A stretch of 37,093 nucleotides of DNA from Cecembia lonarensis LW9. GTDB taxonomy: Bacteria > Bacteroidota > Bacteroidia > Cytophagales > Cyclobacteriaceae. The stretch spans positions 1-37,093 of the forward strand of contig NZ_AMGM01000043.1 in assembly GCF_000298295.1 (NCBI RefSeq), read 5' to 3'. Position 1 is the first letter of the stretch. The number at the start of each line of letters is the position of its first letter. Under the pieces are notes generated by a model. It ran no database searches. It saw only the letters and a list, made by a program, of their open reading frames with translations, and was not told the DNA's origin. The position numbers and the translations under genes are program-made. Shown one piece after another: positions 8,523 to 15,715 of this stretch.

Positions 8523-8557
8523 AAAAAAATAGCCTGAAAGGCAATCTCTCAGGCTAT
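8523..8557 (-). terminator. Intrinsic-terminator-like hairpin upstream of the hydrolase gene
   Basis: ATAGCCTGA (8529-8537) pairs perfectly with TCAGGCTAT (8549-8557) around an 11-base loop. Read on the minus strand it is followed directly by six T (8528-8523). It therefore points toward the hydrolase start at 8481, 42 bases beyond. No gene ends here on the minus strand, so it could be a leader attenuator or could stop antisense transcription. Confidence 0.5.
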
Positions 8558-8579
8558 CCTTAAAAGCTTTAACAAGAGG

Positions 8580-8611
8580 TTTGCTTATTTATTTAAACCT
8601 CATTACTTTTC
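8580..8611 (+). promoter_or_regulatory. Bacteroidota-type promoter for the zinc-finger TPR gene
   Basis: TTTG at 8580-8583 and TACTTTTC at 8604-8611 are separated by 20 bases. The Bacteroidota consensus is a TTTG-like -33 box and TAnnTTTG at -7, so only the last base of the -7 box differs. The predicted transcript start would lie about 45-50 bases before the ATG at 8666. Assigned by eye only. Confidence 0.4.
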
Positions 8612-8665
8612 GTATCCAACCTAAATGACCCGGATTACGTGCTAAAAGAGAAAGTTTACCCCCCA

Positions 8666-9397
8666 ATGAAGGTTTTGGCTTTTGTATTCATTTTCATTTC
8701 AGTTTTAGGCCTTGACAGTATGGCCCAGGTCAGGCCTGCATTAGGAGGTGCTACCAGGTTATTCAATAATGCTTTGGAAGAAATGGATAAAGGGGATTAT
8801 GAAAAAGCCAATACCTACTTCAGACAAATTATTGAATCAGGATTGCCCATTTCTCCTGAAATGCCCTATCATTTTGCTGTGACTTTATTTGAATTGGGAC
8901 AATATGATAACAGCTTAAATTTTGTCAAAAGATACCTTCAGATCAATGGCAGAAATGCGCCCAACTTTGATGCAGCAAAAGAACTGGAGCAAAAGCTTGA
9001 AGAGCCCATTAAAGCCATATTGGCCTGTAAATTTTGTAATAACCAAGGATACCGCATTTATGAATGCAGTACTTGCGAGGGGAAAAAGCAGTTAAATCAA
9101 GACTGTAGCCTATGTAAGGCAAGGGGTATGGTAGGCTGTAATCAATGCTTTGGCAAAGGAATTGTCACCAAAAGAAATGTTTTTAACCTGGTAGAATACC
9201 ACGAATGCGATAAATGCAGCGGTGAGGGAAAACATTCCTGCCCAACCTGTGAAGGTAGCCTACAAGAGTTTACATCCTGTCGTACCTGTCAGGGAACTGG
9301 TATGGAAAATACCGAAGAAATCTGCAATCACCAGGCTGCACCGAGACACATGTCCATGGCCTTCGAACGGATTAAGGCGCTACACGCCAAGCACTAG
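8666..9397 (+). CDS. Exported TPR protein with DnaJ-type zinc-finger repeats
   Basis: This protein has 243 residues counted from the ATG at 8666. An upstream in-frame GTG at 8639 would bury the signal peptide behind nine residues and is less likely. The signal peptide (about 1-20, ending DSMAQ) predicts export. A TPR-like helical region follows (residues about 30-120: 'ALEEMDKGDYEKANTYFRQI', 'AVTLFELGQYDNSLNFVKRY'). Then comes a cysteine-rich half with seven CxxC pairs (CKFC, CSTC, CSLC, CNQC, CDKC, CPTC, CRTC), several followed by G.G as in the DnaJ central domain (CxxCxGxG). DnaJ fingers bind zinc and unfolded chains in the cytosol; finding them behind a signal peptide is unusual. No J domain is present. 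The role is unknown. Confidence 0.8.
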   Translation: MKVLAFVFIFISVLGLDSMAQVRPALGGATRLFNNALEEMDKGDYEKANTYFRQIIESGLPISPEMPYHFAVTLFELGQYDNSLNFVKRYLQINGRNAPNFDAAKELEQKLEEPIKAILACKFCNNQGYRIYECSTCEGKKQLNQDCSLCKARGMVGCNQCFGKGIVTKRNVFNLVEYHECDKCSGEGKHSCPTCEGSLQEFTSCRTCQGTGMENTEEICNHQAAPRHMSMAFERIKALHAKH

Positions 9398-9432
9398 GCA
9401 TCACATTCATAAAGGTGGGTATAAACTTACTA

Positions 9433-9912
9433 TCAGAGTTCTTCAAATTCTTTTAACTCCTTTACGAACCATTCCCTCATTCCAATATTTGCAGGTTTTA
9501 TAATTTCATCATTCATCATATAGAAAGCGGTAAGCGTATTTTCTTTGTCGAAATTGAACCTTTCCCTTAGTCGGTTTTTTTCAAAAAAATTAGCTTCAGG
9601 GTCAAAGATAATGGGGTGTTTAAATTCATGGTTTTTTAAATATTCCAACACTTGTTCAGGAGAATCAGCTGACACATAGATCAAAACAGGAAAATCATAG
9701 GGTTCTACCAAGTCTATAAATGGAATGGAAAAAAAGTAAAGGCTTTTTGCTGCAATTACAATTTTCTTCTCTGCCTCCCACCAACTTGGATCAAATGGAA
9801 TCTCTTCGGAAACTTCATAGGTCGGTAACTCTTTAAAAAAATCAATGGGATCATTTTTAGCACAAGCGGATAATAAAATGAACAGGGTGATAGCCAATAA
9901 ATAATTTTTCAT
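9433..9912 (-). CDS. Lipoprotein with a thioredoxin-like fold lacking the CxxC motif
   Basis: A 159-residue lipoprotein (lipobox LLSAC, Cys17). The body looks like a TlpA/peroxiredoxin-type fold: 'DFPVLIYVSADSPEQVLEYL' resembles the first beta-alpha unit, 'KHPIIFDPEANFFEKN' resembles the AhpC/TSA 'yPvvfDpdg' segment, and 'LTAFYMMNDEIIKPANIG' resembles the cis-Pro/beta-hairpin region. No cysteine remains after the lipidated one, so it cannot be a redox enzyme of the usual kind. It starts 11 bases after the beta-propeller lipoprotein gene and is surely co-transcribed with it. The fold assignment is by eye and tentative. Confidence 0.65.
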   Translation of the reverse strand: MKNYLLAITLFILLSACAKNDPIDFFKELPTYEVSEEIPFDPSWWEAEKKIVIAAKSLYFFSIPFIDLVEPYDFPVLIYVSADSPEQVLEYLKNHEFKHPIIFDPEANFFEKNRLRERFNFDKENTLTAFYMMNDEIIKPANIGMREWFVKELKEFEEL

Positions 9913-9923
9913 AACCGAAATGT

Positions 9924-11033
9924 TTAAAATTTAACAAAAACCAAAACAGGGTTATCTTGCGCTTCAATGCTCAAACCCTGTTTTTCAATGGCCTTTGATT
10001 CGTGCGCCAATACATCTTTGGCCTGTGCAATAAAGATAAGGTGCTCAACAAATAATCCTGCCAATTGAAAGAAAACAGGGTTATTGTCATTGCTGGTAAT
10101 CCGTCTTTTTATATCTCCTGTTTTTTTATCCAGTACGAGCTGATGGTTTACCAATTGCATATCTGCCTGAACATTTACCCCGAAAAAGGCCCCCTCCTTA
10201 GTTTCAAAGTAATGAGAGGGAAAGGCAAAGCCATTTTTGCTGATCAGTTCAAAACCCTGCATCCAATCCAGGTCCCAATATTCATCTGGAATCCTGTATT
10301 TGCCCATCTCCAATTCATACCTTGGTGTTAGTCCATCTCCTTTTAATTCGTAAAGGGTTGGATTATAAAACTCATGATAAAACAATCCAGAGTTCGCAGT
10401 ATTGAAATTTTGCTCTCCAACAGGCAATAGGTCATTGCTATATTCATTAGGCAATAATTCTTCCACTATATTTCCTTCGGGATCTGAAATCACTAAACGA
10501 TGCATGACGATAGGTTTGTTATATCCCCCGCATAGGGCATAATTTCCATTAGGTAATTTGGAAAATGTGAAGGCCAGGTAATCCAAAGCTATTTTTTGGG
10601 CTAGGCTGAGTTCATGGTCAAATACCCAAATTTCTGACTGGTCTCCTTTTCCAATTAATATTTCAAGTCCCTGATCTGTGGCTATAAAGTCATTGATGTT
10701 GGGTAACATCTCAGGTCCTTCCCCTACTTCAAGGATTCTCCCTAGATAGTTTCCCTCCATATCAAAATGGTGGATGGCATCATTTTTTTCCTTGTCAAGG
10801 ATAAAAAAACCTTTGTCATTGGCCCTAAGCAATAGGAACTCTTTTAGTAAATTGTTTTCCCTGGTCTCCAAAGGAATCATTTTTTCTATGGTATATGGAT
10901 CTTTTGAAACTTTAATACTATTAAAGGTAATTACGCTCTTCCTATGTTGCTCTTGGATTTTTTCCTTGCAGGAAAGAAGCAAAACTGACGTGCCAATAAT
11001 TAAAATGAATGCGGGCCAAAGTTTTCTTTTCAT
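9924..11033 (-). CDS. 6-bladed beta-propeller lipoprotein
   Basis: This 369-residue lipoprotein has lipobox LLLSC (Cys22). It matches the general plan of the Bacteroidota '6-bladed beta-propeller' lipoproteins: an opening 'IPLETRENNLL' strand, then repeats such as 'GFFILDKEKNDAIHHFDMEGNYLGRIL' and 'EILIGKGDQSEIWVFDHELSLAQKI', the NHL/DUF4934-type pattern of a blade followed by D-.-.-G. These proteins are probably surface or periplasmic binding modules with no known enzyme activity. It is the first gene of a two-gene unit with the thioredoxin-like lipoprotein. Upstream lies the 760-base gene-free region that should hold its promoter. Confidence 0.75.
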   Translation of the reverse strand: MKRKLWPAFILIIGTSVLLLSCKEKIQEQHRKSVITFNSIKVSKDPYTIEKMIPLETRENNLLKEFLLLRANDKGFFILDKEKNDAIHHFDMEGNYLGRILEVGEGPEMLPNINDFIATDQGLEILIGKGDQSEIWVFDHELSLAQKIALDYLAFTFSKLPNGNYALCGGYNKPIVMHRLVISDPEGNIVEELLPNEYSNDLLPVGEQNFNTANSGLFYHEFYNPTLYELKGDGLTPRYELEMGKYRIPDEYWDLDWMQGFELISKNGFAFPSHYFETKEGAFFGVNVQADMQLVNHQLVLDKKTGDIKRRITSNDNNPVFFQLAGLFVEHLIFIAQAKDVLAHESKAIEKQGLSIEAQDNPVLVFVKF

Positions 11034-11793
11034 GGATATTATGTTTGACTCATCTAAACTAAATGATAAATTAAATAAAATTTAGGATTTTACCTAAAAA
11101 TCTTGTTAGAATAATAATTCGTCATCCATTTGAGTTGCCAAGATTAAGATAACTCAAAGGGTCATGGGTTTTAAAAAGGGACACAGGATCAAATGAGCTA
11201 TACTTTTTAACTAAAGAACCACTCTCATAATACCACGGGAGATTAAGGATTAAGATAATCTGGAAAAGCCGCCGTAAAGGTAGCTTTTTTTATATCCTTA
11301 TTTTTCAATAAGAATTCAACCCCTCTCGGTGTTGGGAATTTTTGGGGATGCTATTATCCAGAGGCCACCGGGTTTTACCCGGGGTAAATACCATTGCATG
11401 GATTCAATCCCTTCGGGATTATGCCTGATTCCAAATTATGTAAAAGCAGCCCAAACTTTGATATAGCTTGTACCTGGGATTGAGAGATTAAATACCAACT
11501 GGCTAATGACCTCAGATGCCTATCCGGTAGTTTAAAAAGGTCAATCTTTATCCTCGCCCCCAACCACGAGGATGGTTGAAATCCCAAAATCCCGAAGGGA
11601 TTCAATACCTTCAGGTTATTTGCCCCGGATGACAATCCGGTGGTAAAAAGAATGAAGGGATAATGGTTCTCCCAACCCCGAATGGGGTTGAATTATTGTA
11701 TTCTGAATCTATCTACTATCGAAAATTGGATCTGAGACTTTTCACTTCTAATATCCCCGATTTTTATATCTTGCGCCCGACTATTTAAAGCCC
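11034..11793. other. 760-base gene-free region containing a large palindromic element
   Basis: No convincing gene is visible. Bases 11034-11310 contain nothing I recognise apart from a repeated word (AGATTAAG at about 11142 and GATTAAG twice near 11250). Bases 11313-11694 hold a nested inverted repeat listed separately. Bases 11695-11793 should carry the promoter for the YfcC-type carrier. An 86-codon open frame on the minus strand (11375-11635) runs through the repeat and is not considered a gene. Confidence 0.7.
11313..11694. repeat. ~380 bp imperfect palindrome built from six small palindromes (REP/BIME-like)
   Basis: The left half, in order, has ATTCAACCCC...GTTGGGAAT (11313-11340), CCACCGGGTTTTACCCGGGG (11365-11384) and CAATCCCTTCGGGATT (11405-11420). 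The right half repeats them as reverse complements in mirror order: AATCCCGAAGGGATTCAA (11588-11605), CCCCGGATGACAATCCGGTGG (11622-11642) and CAACCCCGAATGGGGTTGAA (11673-11692). Each unit is itself a hairpin. The inner ~65-base arms agree at most positions. The centre (about 11440-11565) is unique apart from a 7-base stem, ATCCTCG/CGAGGAT (11550-11573). The form is like REP/BIME elements moved by RAYT-type transposases; none is in the window. Confidence 0.75.
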
Positions 11794-13128
11794 ATGAAAA
11801 AGCTCTCCTTCCCCCACCCCATGATCATTATGCTTTCTTTTGTTGCCCTGGCGACATTGTTGACTTACCTGATCCCTGCGGGTTCTTTTGATCGGGTCTT
11901 GGATGAGGCAACAGGCCGGGAGGTGGTAATAGAGGGGAGCTACAGGGTCATTGACAACCAACCTGTAAGTTTGGGGAAAATATTTCTCAGCGTACCGGAA
12001 GGCATAATTGAAGGGGCTGAAGTGGTGGTATTGATTCTGATTATTGGAGGGGCTTTTTATGTGGTGGACAAAACGGGCGCCTTTCAATCCGGGCTTGAAA
12101 GTCTGATCCACCGCTTTAAGAATGCCAAAGCGTACTTACTGGCACTGGTTGGAATGCTATTCGCCACTGCAGGAGCCTTAAACGGGCTTCAGGAAGAAAT
12201 CATCGCCATGGTCCCTGTACTAATGATCCTGAGCCGAAAAGTGGGTTATACCCCAATTGCCGGTGTGGCCATTTCTTTGGGCTGTGCCCTCATTGGTGGG
12301 GCTTTTGGTCCTTCCAATCCTTTTTCAGTGCTGATTGCACAAAATTTCGCGGAAGTCCCTTTGTTTTCGGCTGGGCTGTATAGGATGATTTTTTTGGCTT
12401 TTGCCTTGGGCTTTTGGATAATTTATGTCATCCGCACAGGAAAAGACCCCAATCATCAGGAAAATCCATCCGAGGAAGTTCCTGATAAAATGTCCAAGTC
12501 ACATTCCCTGATCTTAGTTTTGGTAGCCCTCACTTTTGGGATTATGATCTATGGACTGAGCAACTGGGACTGGGATTATAATGAAATGTCCGCCATCTTT
12601 TTTGCTATGGGGATGAGTGCAGGAATTATTGGGAAATTAGGTATCAATGGAACGGCCAAAGCCTATTCAGAAGGCTTCGCAGAACTGGTTTTTGCCGGGA
12701 TCATCGTTGGTCTGGCCAGAAGCATTTACCTGGTGCTTCAAGATGGACAGATTATTGACACCATCATCTATGCCCTTTTCAATCCTTTGGAAGGATTACC
12801 TTTGGGACTTTCTGCTTTTGGAATGATGATCGCCCAGGCCATTCTTCATATCCCTGTTCCCAGTACTTCCGGTCAGGCAGTGTTGACCATGCCGCTTTTG
12901 ACTCCTTTGGCCGATCTGATCGGCATGTCCAGGCAAGTGGTGGTATTGGCTTATCAATATGGTGCGGGCATCATGGATATGGTCACCCCAAGTAATGGGG
13001 GCCTGATGGCCATTCTGGTTGCCGCAGGAATTTCTTACAAAGATTGGATCCAATATGCCTGGAAACCCATTTTGGTAGTATTTACTATTGCCGCAATTTC
13101 AGTAGTGGGCGGTATTTTCTTACTCTGA
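11794..13128 (+). CDS. YfcC/DcuC-superfamily carrier (C4-dicarboxylate or amino-acid type)
   Basis: An integral inner-membrane transporter of 444 residues with about 11-12 hydrophobic segments. It begins 'FPHPMIIMLSFVALATLLTYLIPAGSF', the characteristic opening of the YfcC family (PF03606), and contains the two conserved helix-break regions 'GALNGLQEEIIAMVPVL' plus 'GAFGPSNPFSVLIAQ', and 'HIPVPSTSGQAVLTMPLL' plus 'MVTPSNGGLMAILVAAG'. Relatives are described as C4-dicarboxylate or basic amino-acid exchangers, and the substrate here cannot be decided. It is 81 bases upstream of the aldo/keto reductase gene in the same direction and may share a transcript. At 444 residues it is shorter than E. 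coli YfcC (~500). Confidence 0.85.
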   Translation: MKKLSFPHPMIIMLSFVALATLLTYLIPAGSFDRVLDEATGREVVIEGSYRVIDNQPVSLGKIFLSVPEGIIEGAEVVVLILIIGGAFYVVDKTGAFQSGLESLIHRFKNAKAYLLALVGMLFATAGALNGLQEEIIAMVPVLMILSRKVGYTPIAGVAISLGCALIGGAFGPSNPFSVLIAQNFAEVPLFSAGLYRMIFLAFALGFWIIYVIRTGKDPNHQENPSEEVPDKMSKSHSLILVLVALTFGIMIYGLSNWDWDYNEMSAIFFAMGMSAGIIGKLGINGTAKAYSEGFAELVFAGIIVGLARSIYLVLQDGQIIDTIIYALFNPLEGLPLGLSAFGMMIAQAILHIPVPSTSGQAVLTMPLLTPLADLIGMSRQVVVLAYQYGAGIMDMVTPSNGGLMAILVAAGISYKDWIQYAWKPILVVFTIAAISVVGGIFLL

Positions 13129-13209
13129 TAAAGAATATGATGGATGGGTTTATTCTTCCTGAATCATTGTTTAAATTCAAACTTTAATATTGACGAACCT
13201 AAATAACCT

Positions 13210-14232
13210 ATGCGCATCAACGACCACCAACCATTGCCCCCTTATGTTGCCAATGAAGCCCGCTATGATAAAATGCCTTTTCGCCGCTGCGGAAAAAGTG
13301 GCATTTTATTGCCTCAGATTTCACTAGGTCTATGGCATAACTTTGGGCACAATGCAGATTTCAAAAATGCCCGGCATATCCTAAGGCAGGCATTTGATTA
13401 TGGCATCACCCATTTTGACCTGGCTAACAATTATGGCCCACCTTATGGTTCTGCTGAAGAGAACTTTGGCAGAATTATGGAAAAGGATTTCCGACCTTAT
13501 AGAGATGAACTCATCATTTCCACCAAAGCTGGCTGGGACATGTGGCCCGGGCCTTATGGTAATCTTGGTTCGAGAAAATACCTCATCGCATCCCTTGACC
13601 AGAGTTTAAAAAGAATGGGATTGGATTACGTGGATATTTTTTACCATCACAGACCTGATCCGGAAACACCTTTAGAAGAAACCATGGGGGCTTTGGACCA
13701 CATTGTCCGCTCAGGAAAGGCCTTGTATGTGGGCATATCCCAATATTCCGCTGAGGATACCCTCAGGGCTTCACAGCTATTGAAGGAAATGGGCACACCA
13801 CTTTTGATCCACCAACCCCGATACAGCATGTTTGACCGCTGGGTGGAAAATGGCTTATTGGATGTCCTGGGAGATGAGGGCATCGGTTCTATTGCTTTTT
13901 CACCACTTGAGCAGGGAGTTTTGACGGATAAATACCTCAAAGGCATTCCGGAAGACAGCAGGGTGGCAAAAGATGGCCGATACCTGAAAAAGGAGCAGCT
14001 TTCAGATGAGGTGATCGCTAAAGTGAAAGCCTTGAACGAAATCGCCAAAAAACGGGGACAAAGCCTAGCACAGATGGCCATTGCCTGGTTGCTGAAAGAC
14101 GAAAGGGTAACCACCGTTCTGGTCGGTGTAAGTAAGGCTGAGCAACTTGCAGACAATGTAAAAGCTTTGGATAATATCCGTTTTTCCAAAGAAGAACTGG
14201 ATGCCATTGAAAGCATCTTGAGAAATAAGTGA
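13210..14232 (+). CDS. YghZ-type aldo/keto reductase
   Basis: An NADPH-dependent aldo/keto reductase of 340 residues, cytoplasmic, closest in pattern to E. coli YghZ (L-glyceraldehyde 3-phosphate reductase, ~346 residues) and to the K+-channel beta-subunit group. The catalytic tetrad is present: Asp and Tyr in 'THFDLANNYGPPYGSAE', Lys in 'LIISTKAGWDMWPGPYG' and His in 'VDIFYHHRPDPETPLEE'. The C-terminal NADPH site reads 'TTVLVGVSKAEQLADNVKAL'. YghZ helps clear methylglyoxal and reactive trioses in E. coli; the same role here is inference. It follows the YfcC-like gene by 81 bases. Confidence 0.9.
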   Translation: MRINDHQPLPPYVANEARYDKMPFRRCGKSGILLPQISLGLWHNFGHNADFKNARHILRQAFDYGITHFDLANNYGPPYGSAEENFGRIMEKDFRPYRDELIISTKAGWDMWPGPYGNLGSRKYLIASLDQSLKRMGLDYVDIFYHHRPDPETPLEETMGALDHIVRSGKALYVGISQYSAEDTLRASQLLKEMGTPLLIHQPRYSMFDRWVENGLLDVLGDEGIGSIAFSPLEQGVLTDKYLKGIPEDSRVAKDGRYLKKEQLSDEVIAKVKALNEIAKKRGQSLAQMAIAWLLKDERVTTVLVGVSKAEQLADNVKALDNIRFSKEELDAIESILRNK

Positions 14233-14287
14233 CCTTGAATAATTACAGCCAAAAAAAGACAAGAAGTCTTTTATCATGGAAATAACA

Positions 14288-14438
14288 TTGAACCACAAAA
14301 ATAACAAAAGTTTAAAGAGTCAAACCGAACCCGATATTTGATAAATATTTGTTTATCTTTCTTAATGGGTTAATTTGAAGAGGGTTACAACGTCTAGTGA
14401 AATTCCTTTTGTTATCTTTTGTCACTTTTGTGGTTCAA
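14288..14438. repeat. Dispersed copy of the inverted-repeat element
   Basis: The left arm is TTGAACCACAAAAATAACAAAAG (14288-14310). The right arm ends CTTTTGTCACTTTTGTGGTTCAA (14416-14438). They are reverse complements with two mismatches in 23, with about 105 bases between. The same arms occur in the tandem array at 2251-2606. The element fills most of the 238-base gap between the aldo/keto reductase and the ceramidase-like gene. A longer in-frame extension of the latter reads straight through the right arm. Confidence 0.8.
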
Positions 14439-14470
14439 ATCAATCAACTAATTCAACTCTATTTCTCCAA

Positions 14471-15715
14471 ATGAAGGGCTACTTCTGTTCCATTATTCTT
14501 TTTATTTTACTTCTTTCTTGTGGTCAAAAAGAAGAGGAAATTGTCCAAGTGGGGGTATCAAAAGCGGTAATTAATCCCCCTTTGGGTGCATTTATCGCTG
14601 GGGATAAACAAAACAGAAGATTTACAGGGGTTTTTGACAGTTTGTATGTCAAGGCTGCGGTATTTTATGACGGGAATGAAAGTTTTGCCTTGGTAACCGT
14701 GGACTGTATCGGCTTACTTTATCAGGACCTGTTGAAAATCAGGGAGAAAGTTGGCACAATGGACTTGGGTATCCCCTTTTCTCCCGAAAATATTGTCATC
14801 AGTTCCACCCATACCCATTCCGGACCGGATGTGGTCGGCTTATGGGGGGAAGATTATACCCAAAATGGTGTGGATCCGGATTACATGGATTTTTTGGTGA
14901 AAACTACGGCGGAACAAATCCAAATTGCAGCTTCCAAACTGGAAAATGCCAGTGCTAAATATGGAAGTACTGAATATGGCCATAATTGGGTAGCCAATAT
15001 CTGTGAGGAGGAAATTGACCGCTCGGTGACTGTATTACAGTTTCTCAATGATAAAGGTCAGAATCTCCTTTCTCTGACGAATTTTGCCTGCCATCCTACC
15101 TACCTGGATGCGGTGTACAATGAAGTTTCAGCGGATTATGTAGCAGGCTTTTACCAAGAAATGGAAAAGCAACTCGGCGGTGAACATATCTTCCTGCAGG
15201 GAGCAATCGGTGGATGGATTCAACCCATTGATAAGGGTATTCCTTATACGGAAGTTCTACAGAGAGGATCAGGTTTGGCCAATGCAGCGGTTTCAGCATT
15301 GAAAGAAGGAAAAAACTTACAGTCTGCCTCCTTGTCCTTTCGGAATAAGAAGATTGATTTGCCTGTCGAAAATGAAGCTTGGCAGCAGTTGGCAGCTGCG
15401 GGGATTATCCAAAGAGCCATTTCAGAGGTACTTGAAACAGAAGTGGTTTGGTTTTCAATTGGGGAAGCCAATTTTGCTACCCATCCGGGCGAAACTGCTC
15501 CGGTTTTTGGACTTCAAACCAAGGCCATGATGCCAGAAGGCCCACAATTTGTTCTAGGGCTTGGACAGGATGCCTTAGGCTATATTGTCAAACCTGAATA
15601 TTTTGAAGATCCTACTTTGCCACACGCTCCTTATTTGACCAGGATGTCTTTGGGTAAAGATACTGGGCACTACCTGATGGAGGTTTTGGAAACCTTATCC
15701 CAAGAGTTTCACTAG
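14471..15715 (+). CDS. Neutral/alkaline ceramidase N-domain lipoprotein
   Basis: This is a 414-residue lipoprotein from the ATG at 14471 (lipobox LLLSC, Cys17). The frame stays open upstream to 14375, but those 32 residues come from the inverted-repeat element, so the later start is chosen. It resembles the N-terminal domain of neutral/alkaline non-lysosomal ceramidases: 'VGVSKAVINPPLGAFIAGD', zinc-binding 'ISSTHTHSGPD', 'NFACHPTYLDA' and 'THPGETAPVFG'. True ceramidases are longer (about 650 residues) and have a C-terminal domain that is absent, as in many Bacteroidota proteins of this type. The substrate could be an N-acyl lipid, but this is not established. Its stop overlaps the stop of the convergent DUF5916 gene. 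Confidence 0.82.
   Translation: MKGYFCSIILFILLLSCGQKEEEIVQVGVSKAVINPPLGAFIAGDKQNRRFTGVFDSLYVKAAVFYDGNESFALVTVDCIGLLYQDLLKIREKVGTMDLGIPFSPENIVISSTHTHSGPDVVGLWGEDYTQNGVDPDYMDFLVKTTAEQIQIAASKLENASAKYGSTEYGHNWVANICEEEIDRSVTVLQFLNDKGQNLLSLTNFACHPTYLDAVYNEVSADYVAGFYQEMEKQLGGEHIFLQGAIGGWIQPIDKGIPYTEVLQRGSGLANAAVSALKEGKNLQSASLSFRNKKIDLPVENEAWQQLAAAGIIQRAISEVLETEVVWFSIGEANFATHPGETAPVFGLQTKAMMPEGPQFVLGLGQDALGYIVKPEYFEDPTLPHAPYLTRMSLGKDTGHYLMEVLETLSQEFH

Noticed and set aside
11375-11635. 86-codon open frame on the minus strand in the gene-free region
   Set aside because: It runs through the hairpin units of the large palindrome and matches no protein type I know.
11313-11694. CRISPR array or tRNA cluster
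   Set aside because: The repeated units are inverted and nested, not evenly spaced direct repeats with spacers, and no cloverleaf or T-loop pattern is present.
13167-13192. TTG...TAATATTG promoter for the aldo/keto reductase
   Set aside because: The spacing is only 15 bases and the -7 box has a mismatch, so it is too weak to list.
14375-14470. Longer N-terminus for the ceramidase-like protein
   Set aside because: Those codons come from the dispersed repeat, and the ATG at 14471 starts a standard lipoprotein signal.
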